This document shows positions 40,417 through 49,449 of a stretch of DNA of 64,000 nt, piece by piece (positions within the stretch are counted from its first letter, which is position 1; each line of letters begins with the position of its first letter). The position numbers and the translations under genes were made by a program. Where the stretch lies: contig NZ_CP137852.1 in NCBI RefSeq assembly GCF_033547095.1, positions 2,783,501 to 2,847,500 of the forward strand, read 5' to 3'. This stretch comes from Sediminicoccus rosea (GTDB lineage: Bacteria; Pseudomonadota; Alphaproteobacteria; Acetobacterales; Acetobacteraceae). Below the pieces are notes generated by a model. It saw nothing but the letters and a program-made list of their open reading frames with translations, was not told the DNA's origin and did not search any database.

Positions 40417-40766
40417 GCCGGCTGCCCGACTGGCCCGAGCGGCTGGCGGCACTGATCACGGCAGCCGAGCATCGGCCCTTCGATGCGGTGCGCTGGAACT
40501 GCGGGCGCTTCGCCCTGGCGGCGGTGGCGGCCTGCACGGGCCTGCGACCATCCTGGCAGCACCGCCCCATGCTCGCGGAGATGGCCGACACAGCGGGGTA
40601 CCCGCGCGTGCCGGTGCCCTTCGCCCGCGCTGGCGACGTGGTGCTGGCCACTGATCCCGATCGCCTCGGCGTCGTGCTGGACGCCGGCCGCGCCGCCTTC
40701 GTCGGACCCGCGGGCCTCCTGCGCCTGCCCATCACCGCCTGCACCATCGCCTGGAGGGTTGGCTGA
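40413..40766 (+). CDS. DUF6950/NlpC-P60-like tail peptidase
   Basis: A 117-residue protein starting at GTG 40413, overlapping the previous stop. The core is HRPFDAVRWNCGRFALAAVA with the conserved Cys, a later strand FARAGDVVLATDP and VLDAGRAAFVGPAGLLRL. This resembles the cysteine-peptidase-like DUF6950/NlpC fold near tail tips, which opens the cell wall on DNA entry. No clear catalytic His in the usual GxxxH context is seen, so enzymatic activity is uncertain. It sits immediately before the tip attachment protein, as gpK does in lambda. Confidence 0.7.
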   Translation: MSRLPDWPERLAALITAAEHRPFDAVRWNCGRFALAAVAACTGLRPSWQHRPMLAEMADTAGYPRVPVPFARAGDVVLATDPDRLGVVLDAGRAAFVGPAGLLRLPITACTIAWRVG

Positions 40767-42787
40767 TGCCCGTCGCCATCCCCTTCATCGCCGCGGCCGC
40801 GGGGGCCGCCGCCTCGGCCGTCATTGGCGGCGGCGTCCTGGGCGCCGTCGCGGCCGCCGGCGCCGCCCTGGTGGTCTCCGCCGTGGGGGCCGCGGTCTTC
40901 CGCCCCAAGTCACCCTCCGCCGCCCGGAGCGCCAACGTCACGCCAGGGACCGACACCGGGCCGGGCTCGGGCTTCGATCCGCGCACGCCCGGCGCCGGCC
41001 GCACCCAGTCCTTCCGCCAGCCGATCACCGAGCACCAGATCGTCTTCGGCCGCTGCCGCACCTCCGGCCCCGTCGTGTTCCTGCACTCCGCCACCGATGA
41101 CGAGGGCCGCGCCGATGGCTTCCTGCACGTCGTCGTGGTGCTGGCCGCCCATCGCGTCCGCGCAATCGGCGAGGTCTTTCTCAACGGCACCGCCTCCACC
41201 GACGCGAAGTTCGCCGGTCTGCTGCGCATCGACCGCGCGTTGGGCGATCCCGGCCAGGCCGCCAATGCCAATCTTGTGGCAGACACCGGTGGCCAATGGA
41301 CCGCCGCCCATCGTGGCCAGGGGCGAGCCTATCTCACCGTGCGCCTCAAGCTCCGGCCCGAGGCCTTCCCCTCCGGCGCGCCCAGCCTGTCCGCCATTGT
41401 AGAGGGCGCTGACACCATCCTCGACCCGCGCACCGGCGCCACCGGCTGGTCCGACAATCCGGCGTTGTGCCTGGCCTGGTACCTGACCTCGCCCTTTGGG
41501 TGGCGCGCGGCCTGGGCGGATATCGACCTGCCGGCATTAATGGCGGCGGCCAACATCTGCGACGAGATCATGGGCCGGCGCGATGGCACCGCCGAGCGGC
41601 GCTACACTGTCAACGGCGCCGTCACCCTGGGCGAGGGCAAGATCGCCATCACCCGTAAGCTCGTCGCCGCTATGGCCGGCGCCTTGGTCGTGAGCGGAGG
41701 GCGCTTCTACATCCATGCGGGCGCGCCAGCGCTGCCGGCGGCGACACTCACCTCCGACGACCTGCGGGGCGACGTCACCATCGTCGGCTCCCGCCCGCGG
41801 CGGGATCTCTTCAACGGGGTGCGCGCCGTTTATGTCGAGCCGGCCGCCGCCTGGCAGCCGACCGATGCGCCACCGCTGCTCGCCAGCAACTACGTCACCG
41901 AGGATGGCGGTGAGGCGATCTATCGGGACATGGAATTCCCGCTCACCACCTCGGCGGCGACGGTTCAGCGCCTGATGAAAATCGAGCTGGAGCGCAACCG
42001 ACGCCAGCGCGAGGTGGCGATGCAGGCCAACCTCTCGGCACTCCGGCTGCGGCCCTGGGATGGGGTGACGGTGGCGCTGGAGCGGCTCACGCCCTTTCCC
42101 GCTCGCGTGACGGGCTGGGCGCTGGCGCCGGATGGCGGGGTGAACCTGCAACTGGCCGAGGAGGATCCCGCCGTCTGGGCGTGGAACCCGACAGTCGACG
42201 AGCGCGCCACCGGACAGAACCCCTCGGTGGTGCTGCCCAACCCCGGCGTCATCGCCGCGCCGGCGGCCATCCTGGTGGAGACGCCGCTCGGCACGACCTT
42301 CACGGCGATCGCGTTGTCCTGGTCCGCAGTGGGCTCCGCCTATCTCGCGGGCTACGAGGTCGAGTTCCGGCCTGCCTCGGTGGCGGTCTGGCAGGGCTAC
42401 GCAGGGGGCTTCGGCGCCACCGCCGTGGCCATCCCCACGACCGAGCCCACCGCCTTTCGCGTGCGCGCTCAGGCGCGCAGCGGGGCGGTGTCGGGCTGGC
42501 GCGAGGCGCTGGTGCCCGCCGCTACCTCGGGCCTGGCCGCAACGGGCATCGCCGGCGGTGTGCGCCTGTCGGGTGGCTTTCCCGCGGATGCGGTGCGGCT
42601 GCAGGTCTTCGAAGCCAGCAGCGCCAGCCTCGCCGCCGCGACTAAGCTGGCCAGCGAGCCGACCGCACTCCCATGGGATCGCACCGGCCTCACCACCGGC
42701 CAGACCCGCTGGTACTGGCTGCGCAGCGTCTCGGCCGAGGGCAACGTCTCCGCCTTCGCCGGCCCGGTCACCGCCACCGCCCTCTGA
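40766..42787 (+). CDS. Tail tip attachment protein J-like
   Basis: A 673-residue protein. It starts with a hydrophobic, Ala/Gly-rich segment (residues about 4-45: FIAAAAGAAASAVIGGG...), as in gpI/J-like tail proteins. Then come RTQSFRQPITEHQIVFGRCR, HVVVVLAAHRVRAIGEVFLN, TVRLKLRPEAFPSGAPSLSA, ALCLAWYLTSPFGWRAAWAD and ICDEIMGRRDGTAERRYTVN. At about 500-590 lies a fibronectin-III-like domain (AIALSWSAVGSAYLAGYEVE, AFRVRAQARSGAVSGWREAL). Its closing part (TGQTRWYWLRSVSAEGNVSA) is a second one. It is the host-recognition tip, linking tail tube and fibre. Confidence 0.88.
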   Translation: MPVAIPFIAAAAGAAASAVIGGGVLGAVAAAGAALVVSAVGAAVFRPKSPSAARSANVTPGTDTGPGSGFDPRTPGAGRTQSFRQPITEHQIVFGRCRTSGPVVFLHSATDDEGRADGFLHVVVVLAAHRVRAIGEVFLNGTASTDAKFAGLLRIDRALGDPGQAANANLVADTGGQWTAAHRGQGRAYLTVRLKLRPEAFPSGAPSLSAIVEGADTILDPRTGATGWSDNPALCLAWYLTSPFGWRAAWADIDLPALMAAANICDEIMGRRDGTAERRYTVNGAVTLGEGKIAITRKLVAAMAGALVVSGGRFYIHAGAPALPAATLTSDDLRGDVTIVGSRPRRDLFNGVRAVYVEPAAAWQPTDAPPLLASNYVTEDGGEAIYRDMEFPLTTSAATVQRLMKIELERNRRQREVAMQANLSALRLRPWDGVTVALERLTPFPARVTGWALAPDGGVNLQLAEEDPAVWAWNPTVDERATGQNPSVVLPNPGVIAAPAAILVETPLGTTFTAIALSWSAVGSAYLAGYEVEFRPASVAVWQGYAGGFGATAVAIPTTEPTAFRVRAQARSGAVSGWREALVPAATSGLAATGIAGGVRLSGGFPADAVRLQVFEASSASLAAATKLASEPTALPWDRTGLTTGQTRWYWLRSVSAEGNVSAFAGPVTATAL

Positions 42788-42799
42788 TCGGAGAATGCC

Positions 42800-44641
42800 A
42801 TGCCGGCACGCATCGACGACTTGCTGGTCCTCAACGCCAACCTGAACAAGAGCGACTTCGCGAAGTACCTCCGCGACCGCGAGGCGGTGCTGCCGAACGA
42901 CTTCGGCGGGCTCGGCGATGGCGTGGCCGATGATCGCACCGCCATCCAGGCCGCCTTCGATCGGGCCGGTGCGGACCAGAAGTTCGCGATGATCCCGCCC
43001 GGCACATGGAACGTGTCCGGCACCGTGACCCTGCCGGGCGGCGCGCGCGGGCTGATCATGCAGGGGACCATCCGCTACACGGGCACCGCCCCCACCTCCG
43101 TGCTGGTGCTGGGCGATGGCGGCACCATCCGCAACGCCGAGAAGCTCTACACGGGGCTGAACGTGATCCGGCAGACGCTGTCGGACTGGTCCTCCGAGGC
43201 CGATATCGGCATCACCGTGCGCAACGTCGATGCCTCGCAGATTGAGTTGCGGCGGGTGGAAGGCTTCACCATCGGCATGCGCACGCTGGGCGATGGGCGT
43301 GGCGTCGAGGACAGCACCTTCACGCTCGGTCGCATCGTCAACAACCGCATCGGTCTCGATATCTGGTGCGCCACCGCCACGGCCTGGAACACCTCCATCC
43401 GCTACTACGGTGGGCACTTCGCCCAGGCGACGGGGGTGAATGCCGCGCAGGACCGCTTTGGGGTTCGCTTTGGCAATGAGGCCGGCGCCTATACCAACCA
43501 CAACCGCCACGTCTTCGACGCGCCGAACTTCGAACTGCGCCAGGCCGGCAGCAACATCGCCATTCCCTTCCTGAACCAGACCTCGGGCTCTGCCATCATC
43601 GCGCGCAACATGCGCATGGAGGCCTGCTCGCCGCTGGCGGCGCGGCACACGGCCGGGGCGCAGGATTGCGAGTACGACATCGCCTGGACCAACACCTACC
43701 TGGTCGGTATCGACTACACGGCCACGGCCAATCGCTGCGGCAATGCGGTGATCAACCGGCATCGTGCGCCGGCGTCGCGATTCCAGCGCTTCCTGGCCGG
43801 GGTCCCGAACACGCGTGCGTCGGCGTTGCGGCAGTCGGCGACGGAGGTGGGTGTCGAGGGGCTGATCACCATCGCCACCTCCACCACCACCGCGACCTTC
43901 ATGGCGGATTTCTGCTTCAACGGGCTGACGGACCTCACGCCGACCGATCGCGCGGTGTCGCTGGCGGCGAACCGCGGGCTGGGGTGGATGCTCGACACCT
44001 CCCAGGCGAAAGAATTCGCCCTGGCGCATTGGCTGACGAGCGGCGCCTCGGGCGGGCGGCTGTTCGTGCGCGTGTTCGACGGCGCGGGGAACGTCCGCGA
44101 GGACATCGCGGGGGACGTGCTGGCCTCGATCACCACGATGCAGTGGAACGGGCCGGCGAAGGGGTGGAACGCCGGTGCGCCGATGGATGATGCCAACTTC
44201 AATCGGCGGCAGACCATCCGCGTCGGCGCTGCCGTGGCCTATGCGCAGGTGGGCGTCATCGGCTTCGATGGGCCGATCGATCTGCAGTCGCTCCGGCTCT
44301 ACGGGCTGCCGGAGGCGGCGCCCGGCGTGCTGAACGGCACGCCGCTGTTGACCGGGGCGCTGTTTGGCTCAGGTCGAAGGGAGTTCGCGGCCGAGGTGTC
44401 GTGGGACCTGCCGAGCTTGGCACCGGGCGCGACGTCGCTCATCGACGTCACGGTGAACGGGGCACGGGCCGGCGACCTGGCAACGGCGTCGCTGGTGTCG
44501 TCGACGCGCTTCATCGAGCTCGATGCCGCCGTGTGGTCGAACAACACGGTGCGGGTGATGGCGCGAAACATCTCTGCCGCGACGTTCGATTTGGCAGCGG
44601 CGACTCTGTCGGTGGGGGTGATGAAGCGACGAGTGCCGTGA
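42800..44641 (+). CDS. Tail fibre/tailspike protein with pectate-lyase-like fold
   Basis: A 613-residue protein. The N-terminal part has NDFGGLGDGVADDRTAIQAA, the signature of phage tailspike/pectate-lyase-like proteins, followed by MIPPGTWNVSGTVTLPGGAR and beta-helix-like repeats to about 300 (GITVRNVDASQIELRRVEGF, TFTLGRIVNNRIGLDIWCAT). The C-terminal region is beta-rich (VRVFDGAGNVREDIAGDVLA, TLSVGVMKRRVP). It probably binds or cuts a surface polysaccharide. A decayed copy of its last 16 codons lies at 46027-46074 beyond the amine oxidase gene. Ribosome site GGAG lies 6-9 bases upstream. Confidence 0.85.
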   Translation: MPARIDDLLVLNANLNKSDFAKYLRDREAVLPNDFGGLGDGVADDRTAIQAAFDRAGADQKFAMIPPGTWNVSGTVTLPGGARGLIMQGTIRYTGTAPTSVLVLGDGGTIRNAEKLYTGLNVIRQTLSDWSSEADIGITVRNVDASQIELRRVEGFTIGMRTLGDGRGVEDSTFTLGRIVNNRIGLDIWCATATAWNTSIRYYGGHFAQATGVNAAQDRFGVRFGNEAGAYTNHNRHVFDAPNFELRQAGSNIAIPFLNQTSGSAIIARNMRMEACSPLAARHTAGAQDCEYDIAWTNTYLVGIDYTATANRCGNAVINRHRAPASRFQRFLAGVPNTRASALRQSATEVGVEGLITIATSTTTATFMADFCFNGLTDLTPTDRAVSLAANRGLGWMLDTSQAKEFALAHWLTSGASGGRLFVRVFDGAGNVREDIAGDVLASITTMQWNGPAKGWNAGAPMDDANFNRRQTIRVGAAVAYAQVGVIGFDGPIDLQSLRLYGLPEAAPGVLNGTPLLTGALFGSGRREFAAEVSWDLPSLAPGATSLIDVTVNGARAGDLATASLVSSTRFIELDAAVWSNNTVRVMARNISAATFDLAAATLSVGVMKRRVP

Positions 44642-44668
44642 TGCCGGGGCGTGCCTTCGTCTCCCTCA

Positions 44669-45799
44669 CTACGCGGCACGGCCAGGCACGGCGATCCGCT
44701 GCAACACCTCCGCGGCGGCGCGAGAAGCGGCATCCATCGCGCCCGCAAGGTAGCCGGGGTCGGTCGCGCTGGTCTCGCTCCCTGCGAGCGACAGGCGCTC
44801 CCGCCATAAGCCGCTTACCCACGGCCCGCGCTGCGGCACGGGATGGGCCCCGCCGCGCCGGTCATCCGCGGTCGCGGTGAAGACCTCGGCGGTCCAGTCC
44901 ATAAGCAGCGTCGCCACGGGACTTCTGGCCTCGTCTCCGAACAGCCGCACGAGTTGATCAAGGCAGGCGCGGGTCAGCAGCGCCGTGCCCGCAGCCTGGC
45001 GCCGATCTGCGTCGATGCCGAGAAAGCCGAACAGCGCCGCCGCGCCCGAAGCGGTTGTCGCGTCATGGATCTCGCCCATCGGGCCGACACCGCTCTGCGC
45101 CATGCCGGACAGGCCGGCGGTGCGCCAGAAGGGGCTATCATAGACGGCGACGAACTTCGCGTGCGGCGCCATCCAGGTCGGCGTCTCGCGCCAACGCAAC
45201 CGGATGGCGGGATCGATAGCTGGCTCGAAGGCGATGCTCGCCTCCAGCAGCCGCGGTGGCAGCGCGGCAATCACCTGTGCTGCGAGGACGCTGTCACTCC
45301 CGCCGTCAGTCTGCCCAAGCGTCAGTCGGACGTGGTCGCCGTCGAGGGTGATCCGCGTGGCCCACGAGGCAAGTTGGATGGAGCCCTCCGGCAGGCCGCC
45401 GGCCAGCGCGCGCACCAGCGCGCCTGTACCGCCCGCAAGCCGCATGGAGCGGGGCTCCTGCCGGGAGCCGGCGAAGCGCTGCGGCGGGCGGTTCGGCAGG
45501 CGTTCGACGAGAACATCGCCTTCGTCGTGTTGCGGGATAGCGGTGAGGCCAAGTGGCGCCAACGCGACCGCCATGGCCGGGTGCATGCCGGGCCAGAACC
45601 AGGACGGACCAAGGTCGAAACCGTCCTCCGCGGGGCGTCCCGCCGCATCGGTCGAAAGGATGCGGCCGCCGAGCCGGTCGCGCGCCTCGAAGATGCGGAA
45701 GCCAATGCCCGCTTCGTGCAGCAGCCGCGCGGCCTGCAGCCCGGCGAGGCCGCCGCCGATGATGGCGACGGGAAGGACCTGAGTGCTGGCGCCGTCCAT
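44669..45799 (-). CDS. FAD-dependent amine oxidase
   Basis: A 376-residue flavoprotein. The dinucleotide-binding motif is VAIIGGGLAGLQAARLLHEA with the acidic FRIFEARDRLGGRI following. The signature FDLGPSWFWPGMHPAM and a late LSLAGSETSATDPGYLAGAM segment (FAD pyrophosphate contact) fit the monoamine oxidase family. ATG 45799 is preferred; the extra 35 residues from 45904 are low-complexity Arg-rich. It probably oxidises an amine, substrate unknown. It lies between the intact fibre gene and a fibre remnant, so it may be host cargo captured at the prophage edge. It is convergent with the fibre gene, with only 27 bases between. Confidence 0.9.
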   Translation of the reverse strand: MDGASTQVLPVAIIGGGLAGLQAARLLHEAGIGFRIFEARDRLGGRILSTDAAGRPAEDGFDLGPSWFWPGMHPAMAVALAPLGLTAIPQHDEGDVLVERLPNRPPQRFAGSRQEPRSMRLAGGTGALVRALAGGLPEGSIQLASWATRITLDGDHVRLTLGQTDGGSDSVLAAQVIAALPPRLLEASIAFEPAIDPAIRLRWRETPTWMAPHAKFVAVYDSPFWRTAGLSGMAQSGVGPMGEIHDATTASGAAALFGFLGIDADRRQAAGTALLTRACLDQLVRLFGDEARSPVATLLMDWTAEVFTATADDRRGGAHPVPQRGPWVSGLWRERLSLAGSETSATDPGYLAGAMDAASRAAAEVLQRIAVPGRAA

Positions 45800-46126
45800 C
45801 TCAGCCTCTGACGCCGGTACAGCGCGCCGCACGTGTCTCCGAGGGCACGTGTGCACCCTCATCACGTACCCAGGCTCTGACCATCGGGCCGGAGGCGAGG
45901 TCATGGCCCCGCATGACCCGATCGTGGCGGATTGCTCGATTCTTGTGTTTCGCCATGGTGTTCAGGGTCTGGACATTTCGGGGGTATGGCAGGCGTCGTC
46001 CTGACGGCATCCAGCAGCCGCCGCTGCGGGCGGCGACGCTGTCGGTCGGGGTGGTGAAACGGCGGGTGCCGTGACGGGGGCTCGTTGCGCCGGACCCATC
46101 GCTCGCATCATCGCGTGGGCTTGGAC
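45800..46126. other. 327-base stretch with fibre remnant
   Basis: No complete gene is seen. It holds the promoter side of the amine oxidase (leftward, about 45800-45960) and, on the plus strand, the decayed fibre tail at 46024-46074. An ORF on the minus strand (45801-46202) contains the antisense of that remnant and is not considered real. The base composition is lower in GC around 45930-45980. Confidence 0.5.
46024..46074 (+). pseudogene. Remnant of tail fibre 3' end
   Basis: The last codons, reading LRAATLSVGVVKRRVP then TGA, match the end of the fibre gene (LAAATLSVGVMKRRVP then TGA at 44639-44641). The 48-base blocks 46027-46074 and 44594-44641 agree at 39 of 48 positions, with most differences at third codon positions. 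No start or upstream coding is preserved. It indicates that a second fibre gene or an older prophage end once lay here. Confidence 0.7.
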
Positions 46127-47326
46127 TCACGCTGCCTGCCGCGCCTGCCTTGCGCGCGACACCGCCAGCCAAAGGATCGTCAGCGCTGCGATGCCAAGCC
46201 AAGGCAGCAGCACCGCATTCAAGGTCTGCCAGCCAAGCTGCTGCAGTAGCGCGCCGGCGGCGAGCGAGGAGGCGAGGCCGACTGCGAAGATCGTCAGGTC
46301 ATTCGCCGCCTGGGCGCTCGCCCGTTCCGCCGGCGTATAGGTCTCGGTGAGCAGCGTTGTTCCACCGATGTAGAGGAAGTTCCATCCGACACCGAGCAGC
46401 ACCAGAGCACCCAGGAACGAGCCGAACCCTGTCCCCGTCAACGCCATGCCGACATGAGCGGCAAGAATGACCACACCCGTCAGCATGATCCGCAATACCC
46501 CAAAACGCGCGATCAGCGATCCCGTGAAGAAGGATGGCAGAAACATCCCCAGCGTATGCGCCTGGATGACGCGTGCTGCGTCGCCGATCCCATGCTGGTG
46601 CTGCAGCATGGCAAGCGGTGTCGCCGTCATGGCCAGGATCATGACGCCATAGCCGGTCGCCGCGCCGAACAGTGCGATCAGGTAGGCAGGCTGGCTGACG
46701 ATGGCACGCAGCGGGCGAGCCGGCTCAACCACGGTTCCAGTCATCGCCGCCGCCGGAGCCGCAATGCGTAGACCCAGCAACAGCCCCGCGGAGAGCAGGC
46801 TGACGACGGCCAACAGCAGGAACGAGCCGGTGAACTCCACCGCGAGCAACGGCCCGCCCAGTCGGCCCAGTTCCGGCCCAACGATGGCTGCGAACACACC
46901 ACCGGCAAGCACATAGGAGATGGCTCGCGGGCGGAAGGATGCGTCCGCTACCTCGGCCGCGGCAAAGCGATAGAACTGCGCATGGCCCTGATATGCGCCT
47001 ATCAGCAGCGTGCCGAGGCACAGCAGCATGAGCGAGCCGAGCGCTATTCCGACCGCGCCCACCAGCCCCCCCAACACGCCGAAGACGGCACCCAGGATGA
47101 AGCCGGCGCGGCGGCCCCACTTGGCCATCAGCAGCGAAGCAGGAAAGGTTGCTGCCGCGGTGCCGAGGAACATGGCTGCGATCGGCGCGGTGGCGAGCCA
47201 AGGCTCCGACGCGATGCGCGATGCCGCCAACGCGCCCACCGTCATAACCAGGACGGAGGCGGTCTGGAACAGTGCCTGCGCGGTGGCGAGGAGCGCGACG
47301 TTCCGGGTCTGGTGTGCTTCGGCCAT
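46127..47326 (-). CDS. MFS transporter
   Basis: A 399-residue major facilitator protein with about 12 hydrophobic segments in two halves. The start is ATG 47326; the 40 extra residues from 47446 are not helical and lie over the neighbour. Examples: VLVMTVGALAASRIASEPWL, APIAAMFLGTAAATFPASLL, then the loop MAKWGRRAGFILG (the A-like motif GxxxDRxGRR/K). The second half begins RPLRAIVSQPAYLIALFGAA. A drug or organic-ion efflux role is usual for this kind; the substrate is unknown. It is the last gene of the leftward run from 50285, after a 22-base gap. Confidence 0.9.
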   Translation of the reverse strand: MAEAHQTRNVALLATAQALFQTASVLVMTVGALAASRIASEPWLATAPIAAMFLGTAAATFPASLLMAKWGRRAGFILGAVFGVLGGLVGAVGIALGSLMLLCLGTLLIGAYQGHAQFYRFAAAEVADASFRPRAISYVLAGGVFAAIVGPELGRLGGPLLAVEFTGSFLLLAVVSLLSAGLLLGLRIAAPAAAMTGTVVEPARPLRAIVSQPAYLIALFGAATGYGVMILAMTATPLAMLQHQHGIGDAARVIQAHTLGMFLPSFFTGSLIARFGVLRIMLTGVVILAAHVGMALTGTGFGSFLGALVLLGVGWNFLYIGGTTLLTETYTPAERASAQAANDLTIFAVGLASSLAAGALLQQLGWQTLNAVLLPWLGIAALTILWLAVSRARQARQAA

Positions 47327-47348
47327 GCTGGCGTCGTCCTCGATGTGA

Positions 47349-48074
47349 TCAGTGCGAATGCGCGGGCAAAGGTGGTTTGCTAAGTTGCAAGGCGATGAAG
47401 GCGGCTCCGAAGGTGGTCTGCCGCCCCAACCATGCATCCGCACCAACCGTCAGCCGGGCGAGGGTCGCACTGGGCGGATGAAAGACGGCGCCGCGAACCT
47501 CCTCGACGACCAGGCCCGCACCCTCTGCCGCGCGGCGCAAATCCGTGGCCGAGTGGAAGGCCGCATGCCGCCAGAGCCTGGAGCCGAGCCAGCCACGGAT
47601 ACGGCGGCGCGCCGCCCAAAGGCTCCAGCGGCCGAGTTCGCCGATCACAAGCCGCCCACCCGGGCGCAGCACGCGGGCCATCTCACGCCATGCCAGCGTC
47701 TCGTCGCGCACGAAGCCGAGCACGGTCACGGCGGTGATGACGTCAAAGCGTTCGGCGGCCAGCGGCAACGCCTCGATCCGCCCATCGATTAGGTCCAGGC
47801 TGACGCCGACGGCCTTTGCCTCGTCGCCTGCGGCCCGCAGCATCGCCGCATCCGGGTCGATCCCGACCACCCGCGCCCCAGCGCGTGCCATCTGAATCGC
47901 GAGCCTGCCGTCGCCACAGCCGATGTCCAGCACGTCCAGCCCCGCGACATCGCCGATCATCGGCTCAATTGCCGCCGCCTCGCACGCATCGGTGATGCGG
48001 CCGAGCGACGAGGTGCGCCAGACGCGATAGGCATCCGGTCCCGTAGGGGTCGGCGCGGAGCCAGCCCCGCTCAG
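47349..48074 (-). CDS. Class I SAM-dependent methyltransferase
   Basis: A 241-residue methyltransferase with motif I VLDIGCGDGRLAIQMARAGA, the acidic GIDPDAAMLRAAGDE, and motif post-I LIDGRIEALPLAAERFDVIT, then MARVLRPGGRLVIGELG. No ATG, GTG or TTG precedes the conserved start region in this frame. The best start is a CTG at 48074 that overlaps the DsrE stop (CTGA), so an unusual start or a start mutation is likely. The substrate is unknown; the C-terminal part resembles the UbiE/Coq5-like group in length. Confidence 0.85.
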   Translation of the reverse strand: MSGAGSAPTPTGPDAYRVWRTSSLGRITDACEAAAIEPMIGDVAGLDVLDIGCGDGRLAIQMARAGARVVGIDPDAAMLRAAGDEAKAVGVSLDLIDGRIEALPLAAERFDVITAVTVLGFVRDETLAWREMARVLRPGGRLVIGELGRWSLWAARRRIRGWLGSRLWRHAAFHSATDLRRAAEGAGLVVEEVRGAVFHPPSATLARLTVGADAWLGRQTTFGAAFIALQLSKPPLPAHSH

Positions 48075-48424
48075 AACACCAGCACCTTGTCGGCCTCGAT
48101 GGTAGCTGCTGCGAGTTCGTCCATGGTGCTGCGGCGCGCACCGTCCATGACATCCTGATCGGTCATGCCGCGGGCATCCATGCAGGTGCCGCACAGCAGC
48201 ACGTTGCCCTTGCTGACGACCACGCGCTTCAGCATGCGCTCCAGGCTGTAGTAGCCCTCCGGAACCTTCTGGCCACGGCGCGCGGCGCCGACCGCATCGG
48301 CCATCAGGAAGACCGTGACCGCCATGCTTGGGTCCTGCTTGAGCAGGGCGCTCGCCAGCCGCAGCGCGTTGTAGCAGCGCTCCGTGCCATAGGGCGGGTC
48401 GTTGATGATGAGCAGGGGTTTCAT
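48071..48424 (-). CDS. DsrE/DsrF-like sulfur relay protein
   Basis: A 117-residue DsrE-like protein: KPLLIINDPPYGTERCYNAL, RLASALLKQDPSMAVTVFLM, ADAVGAARRGQKVPEGYYSL, VVVSKGNVLLCGTCMDARGM. The Cys pair in LLCGTCMDARG matches the conserved reactive cysteine region of the family. ATG 48424 overlaps the TVP38-rhodanese stop. DsrE-like proteins carry persulfide in sulfur transfer, consistent with the rhodanese domains encoded next door. Confidence 0.88.
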   Translation of the reverse strand: MKPLLIINDPPYGTERCYNALRLASALLKQDPSMAVTVFLMADAVGAARRGQKVPEGYYSLERMLKRVVVSKGNVLLCGTCMDARGMTDQDVMDGARRSTMDELAAATIEADKVLVF

Positions 48425-49449
48425 GCGCGTTTCTCCCGCGGTGTTGCTTCGGCTGGTACGGTGGTGCCTCCCACCGGGAGGCCGGCTGCGTTCCAGCCTT
48501 TCATGCCGCCCCGCAGTACCGTCAGCCGCTGATGGCCCGCACCGAGGAGGATCGCGGCTGCCCTGGAAGAGCGGCGATCGGTGAGGCAGACGAGAACCGT
48601 TGGCCGATCGCGCGCGGCACCTGTGAGACCCGGATCCGCCACCAGCGCATCGACCGGCAGGTTGATCGCGCCGGGGATATGGCCGAGCGGCCCCGTGAAC
48701 TCGTCAGGGCTTCGGACGTCGATGACAGTCGGCGGATCACTGCCGGCAATCGCCTCGGCGAGCGCCGCGGGCTCGGTCCATTCTGGCACCGCCGCCGCTG
48801 GGCGGGTGAGGACGCGCCGGATCAATCGCGGCAGCAGGGCGATGGCCGCGAGTGCGGCAAGGCCGAGGAGGCCGTAGCGAATCGCCGCCTCGTCGCCGCC
48901 GGCGAGCGCACTGCGCCCTGCATGGCCGAGCCAGGCATAGGCGGCGGTCCCGGGGAGCATACTGATGGCGGTGGCCAGCACGTATTGCCCGAGCGGGATG
49001 CGGGTCAGGCCGAGAGCGTAGTTGGCGATGTTGAACGGCACCGCCGGCACCAGCCGTACCAAGGCAACGAAGCGCCACCCCTCTGCCTCGACGCCTTCGA
49101 TGACCTGCTTGAGCCGTCCGCCTGCTCGTCGCGCCACCCAATCCGCGGCGAGATGGCGCGCCACCAGGAAGGCCAGCGTCGCGCCGAGCGTACCGCCCGC
49201 GAGGTTGACCGCAGTGCCCCAGAACGGCCCGAACAGGGCGCCGCCGGCGAGGCCGAAGATCGAGCCTGGAAGGAACAGCACCGTCCCGGTAGCGAATAGG
49301 GCGGCGAAAGCCAACGCGCCCCAGGCGCCGAGGCCACCGACCGCCGCCTCGAGTGCTGGCAAATCGAACTGATCGCGCAGGCTGAAGGCAACGACGCCAG
49401 CCGTGGCGAGTGCGGCCGCAAGCATCCAGCGCGATACGGCCGCCGTCAC
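48421..49449 (-). CDS. TVP38/TMEM64 membrane protein fused to rhodanese domain
   Basis: A 342-residue fusion. The N-terminal half is a TVP38/SNARE-associated membrane domain (GALAFAALFATGTVLFLPGS, IFGLAGGALFGPFWGTAVNL, FVALVRLVPAVPFNIANYAL, GLTRIPLGQYVLATAISMLP). The C-terminal rhodanese domain covers about 235-330 (PPTVIDVRSPDEFTGPLGHI, PGAINLPVDAL, and the active loop VLVCLTDRRSSRAA with Cys). A GTG at 49449 overlaps the upstream stop (GTGA). It may place a sulfurtransferase at the inner membrane, supplying the DsrE partner. The fusion itself is recurrent in proteobacteria. Confidence 0.9.
   Translation of the reverse strand: MTAAVSRWMLAAALATAGVVAFSLRDQFDLPALEAAVGGLGAWGALAFAALFATGTVLFLPGSIFGLAGGALFGPFWGTAVNLAGGTLGATLAFLVARHLAADWVARRAGGRLKQVIEGVEAEGWRFVALVRLVPAVPFNIANYALGLTRIPLGQYVLATAISMLPGTAAYAWLGHAGRSALAGGDEAAIRYGLLGLAALAAIALLPRLIRRVLTRPAAAVPEWTEPAALAEAIAGSDPPTVIDVRSPDEFTGPLGHIPGAINLPVDALVADPGLTGAARDRPTVLVCLTDRRSSRAAAILLGAGHQRLTVLRGGMKGWNAAGLPVGGTTVPAEATPREKRA

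Noticed and set aside
41537-44029. 830-aa open frame antisense to the tip and fibre genes
   Set aside because: No motifs and incompatible with two well-supported genes on the plus strand.
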